The notes under the pieces were generated by a model. The model saw only the letters and a list, made by a program, of their open reading frames with translations, did no database searches and was not told the origin of the DNA. 64,000 nt of DNA from a virus: IMG/VR virus record IMGVR_UViG_3300034101_003783, positions 40,018 to 104,017 of that record, one strand, 5' to 3'. Every line of letters begins with the position of its first letter. The stretch's first letter is position 1. Below are positions 35,992 through 44,821 of the stretch, piece after piece. The translations under genes and the position numbers were made by a program.

Positions 35992-37449
35992 ATGTCAATT
36001 AATAATTCATATTTTAGTAGGAACAATACCTTAATTTCAAATAGTTTAACAAATACAGGTAGAAACCCTGTAGTTGAGCTATTTTATGGTAATGATACTT
36101 TATTAAACCCAAAAGGATTTAGTAGATTTATTTTTGATCTTGATTTAACTCTTTTAAAAGAAAAATATAATAACGGTTTTATAAATCCTTTATGTGTAAA
36201 TGTTAAACATACTTTACGCATGACAAATACGTGTTTTTTTAATAAAGATTTTTTAAATGAAAAAACATCTCAAGGAAGGTTAAGAGCCACTTCTTTTGAT
36301 TTAATATTATTTAGAATTCCATATGTTGATTTAGATCCTAATAAACCACAAAAATGGGATGAAGGTGTTGGTTATGACTATGCCGACATTATGTCCTCAG
36401 TACCAAACGATAAAAATTTTTCAGATAGACCATCTAATTGGTATCAAACAACAACAATAGATTTTTGGGAAGAGCCTGGAATTTATAATAATTTAAATAC
36501 AGGATTAACCCCTTATTCTGCTTTAACCATAATTGATCAACAACATTTTGAATTTGGGGATGAGGATATTGAATTTGATATGACCGAAGAGATCAACTCA
36601 TTATTGAAAGGGGATTTAATTAATCCTGTTGGTTGGGGGGTTGCGTTTTTACCTCAAGTTGAAAATTTATCGGGGACTACAGGGATGTATTCTGTAGGTT
36701 TCTTTTCAAGACACACTCAGACTTTTTATGAACCATTTTTAGAAACATCTTATAATGATCTAATAGAAGATGATAGAAATAATTTTACACTAGGTAAAAC
36801 TAACAAATTGTATTTATACATTTATCAAGACGGAGATTTCCAAAACTTAGACGAATTACCAAAAGTAACAATTTCAGATTCTTCTGGAGATCCCATACAA
36901 GGGTTAATTAATATTCAGTCATGTCAAAAAACAAAAGGAGTTTATGAAGTTATAATACCACCATTAATTGGATATAAAACTCCTTGTATATTTAATGACA
37001 CATGGTCAAATATTAAATTAAATGGTTTTAATTTACCAGATGTGTATAATGATTTTACAATATACCCAATACAAAAATCTATACAAATAGGAACATCAAC
37101 AAACTCACCATCTGTTTATGGGTTTGATTATTATGGTATTAAACAAGATGAAATGATATTAAACACTGATGTTAGAAAAGTTGGGGTTATTGTAAAACAG
37201 GCTTACACAACAAATAAACAACTACCTAATGTTGATGTTTATTATCGTATTTATGTAAGGGAAGGAACGACAGAAGTTCAAGTTCAAGATTGGACAAAAA
37301 TAAATAGAACACCAAACGAGTATTATTTCATATTCGATACAAGAGATAAAATACCAAATGAATATTTTATCGATATAAAAGTAATTTCATCTGGTGAGAT
37401 AAATTCTTATAAGAAACAGATTAAGTTTCAAATAGTTAATAAAAAATAA
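35992..37449 (+). CDS. Virion protein with DNRLRE-like beta module
   Basis: A 485-residue protein. Residues 35-270 follow the pattern of DNRLRE domains of cell-surface proteins: KGFSRFIFDLDLTLLKE, SNWYQTTTIDFWEEPGIYN, EFDMTEEINSLLKGD, GWGVAFLPQVEN and VGFFSRHTQTFYEPFLETSY. The C-terminal half contains beta-rich adhesion-like segments (GVIVKQAYTTNKQLP). It probably decorates the tail or baseplate and may bind host polysaccharide. A promoter-like TATTTAT lies 13 bases upstream. Confidence 0.65.
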   Translation: MSINNSYFSRNNTLISNSLTNTGRNPVVELFYGNDTLLNPKGFSRFIFDLDLTLLKEKYNNGFINPLCVNVKHTLRMTNTCFFNKDFLNEKTSQGRLRATSFDLILFRIPYVDLDPNKPQKWDEGVGYDYADIMSSVPNDKNFSDRPSNWYQTTTIDFWEEPGIYNNLNTGLTPYSALTIIDQQHFEFGDEDIEFDMTEEINSLLKGDLINPVGWGVAFLPQVENLSGTTGMYSVGFFSRHTQTFYEPFLETSYNDLIEDDRNNFTLGKTNKLYLYIYQDGDFQNLDELPKVTISDSSGDPIQGLINIQSCQKTKGVYEVIIPPLIGYKTPCIFNDTWSNIKLNGFNLPDVYNDFTIYPIQKSIQIGTSTNSPSVYGFDYYGIKQDEMILNTDVRKVGVIVKQAYTTNKQLPNVDVYYRIYVREGTTEVQVQDWTKINRTPNEYYFIFDTRDKIPNEYFIDIKVISSGEINSYKKQIKFQIVNKK

Positions 37450-37461
37450 AAATAATATAAA

Positions 37462-38073
37462 ATGGCAAATTATCTTATAAGAAGTTGTGATAATGTAACA
37501 GAATATGTTGTAGATCCAGGAATAAATGTTATTGCAATTGGGGAATTATATTTCTTTACGTTTACAGGTGAAACACTCCCAATTTGTGGTACTGTAATAT
37601 CTGAAGACTCAGGAAGTATAAACGAAGGATTAAATAGTGTAACACCGTACAATAATTGTTTAGAATGTCTACAAGATAATAATTTTTCTTTTCTTGTGAC
37701 AGGATGTACAATACCTACTGATGGTCCTGTTGTTGCAACTGACTTTACAGTATTTCCTTTAGGCCTTTATTATAGTTTATGTCCTCCTCCTGAATTTGAG
37801 TTTAACGAATGTCTGTGTTTTTACGTGTATGATATAGTATATGATGCGGATCCATTCTCATTTGAGAATTATGGACCTTTCACTTCTTGTTTATGTGAAT
37901 CACCGAGAAGTGCAAACACAGAAGTTGATATGTGTTTAGAAATATGTACTCCTGAAGGTAATACCGTTGTAAGCGTAAATCCACCTCATCCAGAATGGAC
38001 AGACGGCTATGGTACCCAAGTAACACAATTAAATATGATTACTTTAGGTGGTCAAAACGGATTAAATAATTAA
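37462..38073 (+). CDS. Cys-containing virion-like protein with duplicated C-terminus
   Basis: A 203-residue protein (MANYLIRSCDNVTEYVVDPG). It has an N-domain homologous to the next protein (PICGTVISE is common to both), an extra Cys-containing middle (NECLCFYVYDIVYDADP) and a 57-residue C-terminus (PRSANTEVDMCLEIC to GGQNGLNN) identical to that of the next gene. It belongs to a small family of surface modules. Function unknown. Confidence 0.65.
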   Translation: MANYLIRSCDNVTEYVVDPGINVIAIGELYFFTFTGETLPICGTVISEDSGSINEGLNSVTPYNNCLECLQDNNFSFLVTGCTIPTDGPVVATDFTVFPLGLYYSLCPPPEFEFNECLCFYVYDIVYDADPFSFENYGPFTSCLCESPRSANTEVDMCLEICTPEGNTVVSVNPPHPEWTDGYGTQVTQLNMITLGGQNGLNN

Positions 38074-38079
38074 TGTTAA

Positions 38080-38086
38080 TATTTAT
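38080..38086 (+). promoter_or_regulatory. Late-promoter-like TATTTAT, 14 bases before 38101
   Basis: Occurs in AATATTTATAATAAAAAAGG, one of the best matches to the shared consensus. It lies just past the first copy of the 174-bp repeat. Confidence 0.55.
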
Positions 38087-38100
38087 AATAAAAAAGGAAA

Positions 38101-38478
38101 ATGGTAAAATATATTGTAGAAGGTTGTTCAGATGGTTTAGAGTATATAGTATCGGCATCCACAGTGCTATCACCCCTTCAGGTTATTGATTTTAACTTTG
38201 GAGAAGATACACCAATTTGTGGTACAGTTATATCTGAAACTGATCTTGAGCCCATACCGTTATACACTTATTTAAATTCTTATACTGGTTGTTTATCTTG
38301 TGAACCACCGAGAAGTGCAAACACAGAAGTTGATATGTGTTTAGAAATATGTACTCCTGAAGGTAATACCGTTGTAAGCGTAAATCCACCTCATCCAGAA
38401 TGGACAGACGGCTATGGTACCCAAGTAACACAATTAAATATGATTACTTTAGGTGGTCAAAACGGATTAAATAATTAA
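38101..38478 (+). CDS. Paralogue of 37462 protein with identical C-terminus
   Basis: A 125-residue protein (MVKYIVEGCSDGLEYIVS) that is a shorter paralogue of the preceding gene: the N-domain is similar (DTPICGTVISE) and the last 57 residues are identical at DNA level. It has its own TATTTAT motif 14 bases upstream. It is probably a small virion surface or adhesin component; copies with shared tails may be interchangeable. Confidence 0.65.
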   Translation: MVKYIVEGCSDGLEYIVSASTVLSPLQVIDFNFGEDTPICGTVISETDLEPIPLYTYLNSYTGCLSCEPPRSANTEVDMCLEICTPEGNTVVSVNPPHPEWTDGYGTQVTQLNMITLGGQNGLNN

Positions 38479-38480
38479 TT

Positions 38481-38957
38481 ATGAATAGAATCACTTCAAG
38501 AGAAATAAATTCATTAGTAAGAAAGATTGTTAATGAATCACAAAGAGAAAACAAAAGATATATGTTTTTCTCAAATTTACAACAGATGAGAAGACAATGT
38601 GATCTTCTTTTAGATTTAGATGAATCTATGGTTGAGGGCATTTTAGAGAATGGTCATGATTGGGCTCAAGATCATATCGCCGAAGCAAAAAACAATATGG
38701 ATCAGGTATTTGATTTTATTATGAATGAATCAAAAAAAGAGGGTATGGAAATGTCTATGTCTGTTGATGATAAAGATATGATGATGGAGGGTAGAAAAAA
38801 ATCAGGAACAAAACTATGTGCAAGGGGAAAGGCGGCGGCAAAGGCTAAATATGACGTTTACCCAAGCGCATATGCCAATGGTTATGCGGTACAAGTTTGT
38901 AAAGGTAAACAACCTGGTTTAGACGGTAAAAAACGTTGTTCTGGAGTTTATTGTTAA
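38481..38957 (+). CDS. Basic internal-head-like protein
   Basis: A 158-residue protein. The N-terminus (REINSLVRKIVNESQ) has an amphipathic helix ending in IVNE-S, a plausible prohead-protease site. The C-terminal 55 residues are Cys/Lys/Tyr-rich (TKLCARGKAAAKAKYDVYPS, YANGYAVQVCKGKQPG, RCSGVYC), a motif seen in many phage proteins and likely nucleic-acid binding. I infer a DNA-associated capsid-internal protein. It sits 2 bases after the paralogue pair. Confidence 0.65.
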   Translation: MNRITSREINSLVRKIVNESQRENKRYMFFSNLQQMRRQCDLLLDLDESMVEGILENGHDWAQDHIAEAKNNMDQVFDFIMNESKKEGMEMSMSVDDKDMMMEGRKKSGTKLCARGKAAAKAKYDVYPSAYANGYAVQVCKGKQPGLDGKKRCSGVYC

Positions 38958-38966
38958 AATATTATA

Positions 38967-39002
38967 TTTGTTTGTTTTTATTTTTTATTTTACATATCTT
39001 TG
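38967..39002 (+). promoter_or_regulatory. Bacteroidetes-type promoter before 39019
   Basis: TTTG at 38971-38974, a 20-base AT-rich spacer, then TATCTTTG at 38995-39002 match the Bacteroidetes housekeeping consensus (-33 TTTG, -7 TAnnTTTG). The ATG of the next gene is 16 bases further on. Confidence 0.8.
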
Positions 39003-39018
39003 TAAAAAAAAGTAAATA

Positions 39019-39465
39019 ATGAAAAAAAGAATTATAAGATTTTTCCGTAGACTTAAATTAAAATTTTATTTGTGGGGTAGAAAAAAAAATAATGAAATTA
39101 TACCAACCCATGAAGATACTCCAGTGTCTTACGAAAAAACATGTTTTCAAATATGTTTAAAAGTAATTAAACATCCCGACACTAAATTTATGATTGCTCC
39201 AATGTCTAATAAACGTTACATTGAAAATAAAAAAATGGATGTTTTTATTACTATGTACGACAAAAGAGTCGATTTAACAAATCATGTTTATCACTATAAT
39301 GTTTATTTAACTAATAGGGATTGGGAAAGGATCACTTATATTTTTGATAATGAAACGGAAAAAAGACGTTTAAATTACGAAAACAATATCAATTCTCAAA
39401 TTAAAAATTCATTACATAATGTTTTAGAAAGAATTTCTAATCTCGAAAATAATTCTATTGACTAA
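39019..39465 (+). CDS. Hypothetical protein under host-type promoter
   Basis: A 148-residue basic protein (MKKRIIRFFRRLKLKFYLWG), with Arg/Lys and aromatic residues in the first 22 positions that could touch membrane or nucleic acid, and a coiled-coil-prone C-terminus. It has the strongest housekeeping-type promoter in the area, suggesting early expression. The 3' end overlaps the convergent basic protein gene by 42 bases. Function unknown. Confidence 0.65.
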   Translation: MKKRIIRFFRRLKLKFYLWGRKKNNEIIPTHEDTPVSYEKTCFQICLKVIKHPDTKFMIAPMSNKRYIENKKMDVFITMYDKRVDLTNHVYHYNVYLTNRDWERITYIFDNETEKRRLNYENNINSQIKNSLHNVLERISNLENNSID

Positions 39466-40344
39466 ATTATCAATAGATTCTTTTTTAGGTTTGTAAGATG
39501 TCATTATAGGTTTTTGTCCTTTACCTGTTTGAGTATCTCTTTTTTCCGCTCTTCTTTTTTGTTGACATGCGGATCTTTTTTGTGAGTCTGACATTTTACC
39601 TGCAACACCAGCCGCTCTACATTTAGGATATGAGCCTTTATTTGTGTCAGGCCTACCACAAGGAGGGTGTTTACCATTTACCTTTCTACATATATCAACC
39701 CAAGGTCCTTTGGGTTGTGATGATCCTTTTGGTTTTTTCTTTTTACCAAACCAAACCGCCAAATCCTCACTTATTGTATGTGTATCATATGTTTCTACAT
39801 TATAAGACCCATCAGGATTTTTTTCATGAACACCCACAATTTTTTTTATATTATTCTTCATTGTTTTTTGTTTCTTTTTGTGATTAAATTCTGTATCAAC
39901 AAATTCAGTAAAAGGAGCCAGTTTACTGTCTTTCCATTTCATTAGGCCAAGTTCTAGTGGACCGTTATATAAACCTGCGGTAATTGTTGTATCCGCTTCT
40001 TTAATTGGTACAATTTTTTTATTTCTACCCGGTGTTGGGTTAATTAAATTACCATCATCATCACTAAACGTCGATAACGGGTTATTCCTCAAATAGTTGG
40101 TAGACTTTTTTGCTTTGGATTCTAATTTTTTAATTTGTTTTTTAGGGGTTCCCATATTATTATCGTAACTATCGTACTCTAAAAACGGACTATCATATTT
40201 TGAAACTTCAATAGTAAATGGGGTTAATTTATCTTTTTCAAACCTACGTATACCTTGTTGTAAGGGACCAATATAACTACCTCTACTTCCACTAGTTGAG
40301 GTTACTTCATTTATTATTTTATTTACTATGTTTTTAATATTCAT
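39424..40344 (-). CDS. Basic DNA-binding-like internal protein
   Basis: About 306 residues from the ATG at 40344 (MNIKNIVNKIINEVTSTSGS). A longer frame to 40461 crosses the promoter-like site and lacks other support. The start has a helix ending in IINE-V, resembling a head-targeting peptide. Other parts are GSYIGPLQQG repeated later as LYNGPLELG, a Cys/Arg-rich region (WVDICRKVNGKHPPCGRP, YPKCRAAGVAGKM, KRSACQQKRRAEKRDTQ) and DNLVNRIIFEIRNSF at the end. It is probably packaged with DNA or nucleic-acid binding. Confidence 0.65.
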   Translation of the reverse strand: MNIKNIVNKIINEVTSTSGSRGSYIGPLQQGIRRFEKDKLTPFTIEVSKYDSPFLEYDSYDNNMGTPKKQIKKLESKAKKSTNYLRNNPLSTFSDDDGNLINPTPGRNKKIVPIKEADTTITAGLYNGPLELGLMKWKDSKLAPFTEFVDTEFNHKKKQKTMKNNIKKIVGVHEKNPDGSYNVETYDTHTISEDLAVWFGKKKKPKGSSQPKGPWVDICRKVNGKHPPCGRPDTNKGSYPKCRAAGVAGKMSDSQKRSACQQKRRAEKRDTQTGKGQKPIMTSYKPKKESIDNLVNRIIFEIRNSF

Positions 40345-40350
40345 TATTAT

Positions 40351-40357
40351 ATAAATA
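40351..40357 (-). promoter_or_regulatory. Late-promoter-like TATTTAT, 6 bases before 40344
   Basis: Reads TTATATTTATATAATA on the coding strand. Spacing to the ATG is short (6 bases). It overlaps the intergenic region shared with the divergent gene at 40373. Confidence 0.4.
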
Positions 40358-40372
40358 TAACATACAAGTATT

Positions 40373-40597
40373 ATGGAACAACAAAATGAATTATTTGGAA
40401 ATCTTTTTGGTAGTATTAATATACTTTCAGAAGAACATTTAGAAGTGATCTTAACCACCATGGATAGAGAACATGCAATATACTATTTAGTTGAGTCAGT
40501 AAAGGCAGCACACAACAGAGGATCTTTCTCTATTGGTGAAAGTGAAGTAATATCAAAATCAATTAGAATTTTATCTAGACAAGATTCAGTAGAGTAA
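40373..40597 (+). CDS. Small hypothetical protein
   Basis: A 74-residue acidic helical protein (MEQQNELFGNLFGSINIL). It is divergent from 39424-40344 and convergent with the secreted-protein gene, which ends 7 bases away. No domain recognised. It could be a small regulator, but nothing shows this. Confidence 0.55.
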   Translation: MEQQNELFGNLFGSINILSEEHLEVILTTMDREHAIYYLVESVKAAHNRGSFSIGESEVISKSIRILSRQDSVE

Positions 40598-40603
40598 TAG
40601 TTA

Positions 40604-42697
40604 TTATCTAATAATTTTTTTCATAGTCCCGTCTTCATATACCTCAAATATAAATCCTTTTGTATCTGAATTAACTTCTTGCCCTATAAGGTTGATGTAT
40701 TTAACAACTTTTTTAAATGATTTTGTATTATCTAAACCAATAGGTCCGTACATCTTATATTGACCATCATAGTCAACCTGTTTTAATCTATAGTAATGTA
40801 TTACCAAATCATCAAAAGAATCTAAATAACTATAATTAATAACAACCGTACTATTACCTGAAGCCAATTTATTACCAACAACCTTCCATATCTCACCATC
40901 AATACTTCTCTCTATATCAAAGTAATCTGAGTTGTGTTCTGATGCGGTTGACCACTTAAGCGAGTTAAACGAAGGATATGGTGAACCCTCAAAGTATAAT
41001 AACTCAACAGGAAGTCCTGTTGGTGGTGTTATTGTTAGTTTATAATCCTCAGCTTCACCGTAAAGTTGTGTACCACACGATAGTGGTGCAGGATCGCTAG
41101 CTTCAACTGATACTATTCTCATTCGAGTTTCTCCTAAAGTTGCTCCGCTTGGTACAGTTATATTTAAAGGGGATAGTGATGTAATCCCATTAGTAGTGTT
41201 TAATGCACTACCCAAAGAATACTCTTCTCCTACTTCAAATACGTAATTTTGGTTCCAATCTATCCAAACTTTTGTATTTACTGTCCAATTACCATCTGTG
41301 TTTACTTTAACATTTAATTGATAAATCCCACCCTGTTCTACGTTAGTTGATTGTGTGGTAAAATCACTATATGCAGGATTACCAATACTTGTATTTGATA
41401 TTGTACCAAACGTTACGGAAGTAATACCTGTAGGGTCATTATTGGTTATGTTATATGTACAATATGATAATGTTATTTGAATAGGTGTTGATATCCCACT
41501 ATTTCCTGAACAAGTAACGGTAGATCTAAACCAAGTAGGTGATGTAATTGGTGGTGACGTTTGTGTTGCCGACGAGGTACCAAAAGTTGTCCATGTTGAA
41601 TTATCTGGACTACTCTCCCACACATAAGTTACTCCTGTACCAGTTGTAGTGTTTTGTAGTGAGAGATTTACGGTTCCGTTTGGTGGTGATGTTAATGAAG
41701 AAGAAAGTGTGTTTCCTGGGTTTGGTGTTCCTGAACAAACGGGAATAACGGGCGGTGTCCAAGTATAAGTTAATCCTGAAGTTGGTTTTACAGTATTTGA
41801 AAGTGTTACAGTTGAACTGTTTAATGTTCCTGCGGTGGTTGATGACCAATTTGTTGTGGTTGTTCTATTATTAAAATCCGTATTTAACGATCCTCTTAAC
41901 CCAATTTGAAACGTTGTTGCAGTTGTACTTGTTGGTCCTTGTATATTATATACGATATTAATTGTGTTAGTAGTTTCATTTAATCTTATCTGAAAATTAT
42001 ATAATTCACCAAACGCACCTGAAGTTGTATATCTTTGCCATCCTGTCCATTGAACCACTAATGTCCTATTAGGTGATGTACCTATTGTTTGAAATCTAAT
42101 ACCAAATCCTGACCTTGAAAATCTTAAATGTCTATTACTCCCTGTTCCTGTAGCATTTGATGAAATTGTTATAGTCGTTGCGGTTTTAGAAATAACGGTT
42201 GGGATTACAGCGGTTGGGATGCCGTTTCCTTGTACCTTATCACCAACTGATATTAAGTTAATATCACCACCTGTAATCGTAATAATAGGTGACCCGCTAG
42301 TTACTGTCATAATTAACGAACCACGACCAATTAAATCGGTTCCCATTGCGGATATTACATTATTTGACGTACCTGTTGATAGTGGTAAATAACTGTTAGT
42401 TGGTAAACCCCCTAATGTTATAAAACCATTGGTGTTTACCGCAAATTGGGTATATGTTGTGCCATTATAAATAAAGTTAAAACCAATTGATTCTAAGGCG
42501 GATGAACTTACATCGTCAAAAAAACCGGTAGTTCCGTTAAAACTACTATTTGTCCAATTTGTAAAGTTATCGTAGTTACTACCCCCAACTATTGGTGTAT
42601 AAGTTCCGGTTGATGTTCCAAACGTATAAGAACTTACTTGTGACCTAACAAAAAAACTTGTTAGTATAAGAAAAAAAATAAGTAGAGAATTTTTCAT
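40604..42697 (-). CDS. Secreted GEVED protein with T9SS C-terminal domain
   Basis: A 697-residue protein with an N-terminal signal peptide (MKNSLLIFFLILTSFFVRSQ). The first mature region, SSYTFGTSTGTYTPIVGG, is a common opening in Bacteroidetes surface proteins. A beta-rich region with CSGTPNPGN and TWFRSTVTCSGNSG follows. The GEVED domain (residues about 460-555) has WIDWNQNYVFEVGEEY and LYGEAEDYKLTI. The last 125 residues form the Type A T9SS sorting domain (DYFDIERSIDGEIWKVVG, KKVVKYINLIGQEV, FEVYEDGTMKKIIR). It is expected to cross the inner membrane by Sec and the outer membrane by T9SS. It sits downstream of the capsid terminator with its own late-promoter-like site. This is bacterial-type cargo. 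Confidence 0.85.
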   Translation of the reverse strand: MKNSLLIFFLILTSFFVRSQVSSYTFGTSTGTYTPIVGGSNYDNFTNWTNSSFNGTTGFFDDVSSSALESIGFNFIYNGTTYTQFAVNTNGFITLGGLPTNSYLPLSTGTSNNVISAMGTDLIGRGSLIMTVTSGSPIITITGGDINLISVGDKVQGNGIPTAVIPTVISKTATTITISSNATGTGSNRHLRFSRSGFGIRFQTIGTSPNRTLVVQWTGWQRYTTSGAFGELYNFQIRLNETTNTINIVYNIQGPTSTTATTFQIGLRGSLNTDFNNRTTTTNWSSTTAGTLNSSTVTLSNTVKPTSGLTYTWTPPVIPVCSGTPNPGNTLSSSLTSPPNGTVNLSLQNTTTGTGVTYVWESSPDNSTWTTFGTSSATQTSPPITSPTWFRSTVTCSGNSGISTPIQITLSYCTYNITNNDPTGITSVTFGTISNTSIGNPAYSDFTTQSTNVEQGGIYQLNVKVNTDGNWTVNTKVWIDWNQNYVFEVGEEYSLGSALNTTNGITSLSPLNITVPSGATLGETRMRIVSVEASDPAPLSCGTQLYGEAEDYKLTITPPTGLPVELLYFEGSPYPSFNSLKWSTASEHNSDYFDIERSIDGEIWKVVGNKLASGNSTVVINYSYLDSFDDLVIHYYRLKQVDYDGQYKMYGPIGLDNTKSFKKVVKYINLIGQEVNSDTKGFIFEVYEDGTMKKIIR

Positions 42698-42713
42698 AGG
42701 TGATCATTTTTTA

Positions 42714-42720
42714 ATAAATA
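42714..42720 (-). promoter_or_regulatory. Late-promoter-like TATTTAT, 16 bases before 42697
   Basis: Occurs as AGTATTTATTAAAAAATG on the coding strand. It lies between the capsid terminator and the secreted-protein gene. Confidence 0.55.
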
Positions 42721-42790
42721 CTTATGAAATAATTTATTATCAACGTTTAAATTAAAAGTTTGAGCATAATGGTGATATGAATTATCATAT

Positions 42791-42823
42791 AACAAAAAAA
42801 GGAGATAATTTCTTATCTCCTTT
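42791..42823 (-). terminator. Strong intrinsic terminator after capsid gene
   Basis: Perfect 11-bp inverted repeat AAAGGAGATAA/TTATCTCCTTT with a 4-base loop, followed on the minus strand by seven T. It lies 21 bases past the capsid stop and insulates the secreted-protein gene. Confidence 0.9.
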
Positions 42824-42843
42824 CTCTTATTCAGTTTAATTGA

Positions 42844-44751
42844 TTATCTCAATTCTCTTAAGTCGAATGTTCTAACTCCATCAACTGTGATTCTTGCGTA
42901 GAATCTGTTATTAACCATTTTCTTAGCGTATCTTGTCATAATACCTTTGATTGGTGTGAAGTTGAATGGGTTGTACATTGTAGGTGTTAATTGTAGAGGT
43001 ACGTACGGTGCGTAGATGTAACCTGTGTCTAACAATGATGTTCCTTTGTGTCCGATCAAAATTTGATTTGGTGGGAAGTAAGGATCACGGTAAACTTGGT
43101 AACGTCCTGACAAAGTACCAACTCTTTCAATACCCATGTTATACTGATCTTGTTCAGGAGATGCGTTAGATACGTGGAAGTACTCTAAGTCATCAAAGAT
43201 AGCAGATACTTCAGAAGAAACAACGATCCAGTTAGCTCCACCTCTTAAAGTTGATTTGTGAATTTGAGCAGACAATTGGTTAATTGCTGTAATCAAAGTC
43301 TGATTCCAATCTTTTTGAGTGTAAGAAGTTGTTAACTGTAGTCTTCTCCATCCGTTATAATCCCATCTTAGGTTCCAAGCCGCTCCTTTTCTAAGGTCTC
43401 TCAAGATTTCTCTATCGATTTCAGCCGCCACTTGTTCAGACAATAAAGCCGTTAATTCAGCTTCAGCGTCGATATTGTGGAATGCCGCAACGTCTTGTGC
43501 TAATTCAGGTGACCATTGTGCTCTTAGTTTTCTTTCTGTAACAGATACAGTAACTGACTCAAGGTCAAAAGAAACTTCACCAATTTGATCTTCGAATTCT
43601 AAGTTTTTATATCTTCTATATACCGCTTGGAATGGTGCAGTTGCCAAAGATTGACTACTATTATCACCAATGTCTTCTATTGTAGTACCTGTATAACCAT
43701 CTAAAGTAGTTGCTCCACAATCAGCACATGCTGGACAAGAAAGATCTACTTCTAAGAAGATACAACCATCTTGTGAACAAATATCATTGTAAGAACCTCC
43801 ATTACCTGTTGAAGACCAAATAGTTGGTGTTGTAGTTGAGGTAGGTTGTACAATTCCTTTTCCATAAATTTGAGTAACAACTCTAAACAATAATGGAGCG
43901 GATAAAGTAGATAGAGGAGTAATAGGATCCAAATTAGGACATTGATTTCCTGCTGATAATTGATCTAAGTTAGCAACTATTTTAAGATCTGAAAGGAAAG
44001 TTTCAGTATCAATTTCATTACCATCAGGACCAATTAATTTTCCAACACCTGCATTATTAAATCCACAAAGTTTGATAATCATTTTTCTTGTATTTTGTCC
44101 ATTAAACTCATCATCTGCCGGTACTAAATCAGAACCAGACCATACCATAGCAATGGCAGGTTGAGTAACTGCAGTCCATTGTCCTTTTGAATAATCGAAT
44201 AACCCTGGAGGATCTAAAGACGCCTCAGAACCTTCGTAAAATAAATCATAAAGATTTTTTGTGTAAGGTGCGTTACCATTACCATTAGGGAATGTAACAG
44301 TACCTGGATAACCTTGACCAACATTATTTGTATCATCAGCAAGTGCTTGAGGAGAACCAATTGGTGAGTAATGTACTCCACCGTCTGGTGCTGAAGGTGT
44401 TGCGTCAGGATTATATCCTTGGATACGAGGTACGAAGTAGAACAATTTACCAATAGGTAAGTTCATTGCTTGTACAGAAACGATATCGTTCGCTAACAAT
44501 TTAGAGAAAACTCTTCTTACGATAGGGAAAACAACTGTTTCGAATGCTCCGTTAGAAGTTTCAGAAGTTGCTTCGTTAATTAAGAAAGAAGCTTGGTTTT
44601 CATATAACTGTGCTACGTTTTCTTTTAGGTGGCCTCTAAGACCTTCAAGGAACCCTAATCTGTCCCATTTGTTAATTGTATCTTCTTTGATAACTTTAAG
44701 GTGCTTAAGACCAATGTTACCAACAAGACCTGATTCTAATAATGCTCCCAT
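42844..44751 (-). CDS. Major capsid protein (T4 gp23-like)
   Basis: A 635-residue protein with T4-type capsid features: FETVVFPIVRRVFSKLLAND in the N-arm, VQAMNLPIGKLFYFVPR, LEFDQIGEVSFDLESVTVS, LRAQWSPELAQDVAAFH and, near the C-terminus, TGYIYAPYVPLQLTPTMYNP followed by GIMTRYAKKMVNNRFYARI. A likely prohead-protease site is LINE-A after residue 60, matching the gp21 rule (I/L)xE|A. A middle insertion (about residues 125-370) with a CPACADCG cysteine cluster is larger than in T4. It is followed by a strong terminator and preceded by a promoter motif 44 bases upstream. Confidence 0.95.
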   Translation of the reverse strand: MGALLESGLVGNIGLKHLKVIKEDTINKWDRLGFLEGLRGHLKENVAQLYENQASFLINEATSETSNGAFETVVFPIVRRVFSKLLANDIVSVQAMNLPIGKLFYFVPRIQGYNPDATPSAPDGGVHYSPIGSPQALADDTNNVGQGYPGTVTFPNGNGNAPYTKNLYDLFYEGSEASLDPPGLFDYSKGQWTAVTQPAIAMVWSGSDLVPADDEFNGQNTRKMIIKLCGFNNAGVGKLIGPDGNEIDTETFLSDLKIVANLDQLSAGNQCPNLDPITPLSTLSAPLLFRVVTQIYGKGIVQPTSTTTPTIWSSTGNGGSYNDICSQDGCIFLEVDLSCPACADCGATTLDGYTGTTIEDIGDNSSQSLATAPFQAVYRRYKNLEFEDQIGEVSFDLESVTVSVTERKLRAQWSPELAQDVAAFHNIDAEAELTALLSEQVAAEIDREILRDLRKGAAWNLRWDYNGWRRLQLTTSYTQKDWNQTLITAINQLSAQIHKSTLRGGANWIVVSSEVSAIFDDLEYFHVSNASPEQDQYNMGIERVGTLSGRYQVYRDPYFPPNQILIGHKGTSLLDTGYIYAPYVPLQLTPTMYNPFNFTPIKGIMTRYAKKMVNNRFYARITVDGVRTFDLRELR

Positions 44752-44795
44752 TTTTATTTGTTTTTTTTTAGCTTTATTTTTTATTTATGTATATT

Positions 44796-44802
44796 ATAAA
44801 TA
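44796..44802 (-). promoter_or_regulatory. Late-promoter-like TATTTAT, 44 bases before 44751
   Basis: On the minus strand CGTATATTTATAATATAC precedes a T/A-rich leader to the major capsid gene. It is the longest spacing of the set. Confidence 0.55.
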
Positions 44803-44821
44803 TACGTTTATTTTAAAAAGT

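Larger units (their letters stand above)
37901..38479. repeat. Exact 174-bp direct repeat, offset 405
   Basis: Bases 37901-38074 and 38306-38479 are identical in the reading I made. They encode the same 57 C-terminal residues of two adjacent proteins plus a few bases past the stop. The lack of any synonymous change implies a recent duplication or ongoing gene conversion. Confidence 0.9.

Noticed and set aside
39424-40461. Longer frame for the basic protein, starting at 40461
   Set aside because: It would run antisense through the 40373 gene and across the promoter-like site; the start at 40344 gives a typical head-protein N-terminus and follows the motif.
40604-42697. Window is bacterial chromosome or prophage because of the T9SS protein
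   Set aside because: The gene is flanked on both sides by phage head genes and has the phage-style promoter; no integrase, attachment site or host housekeeping gene set is seen.
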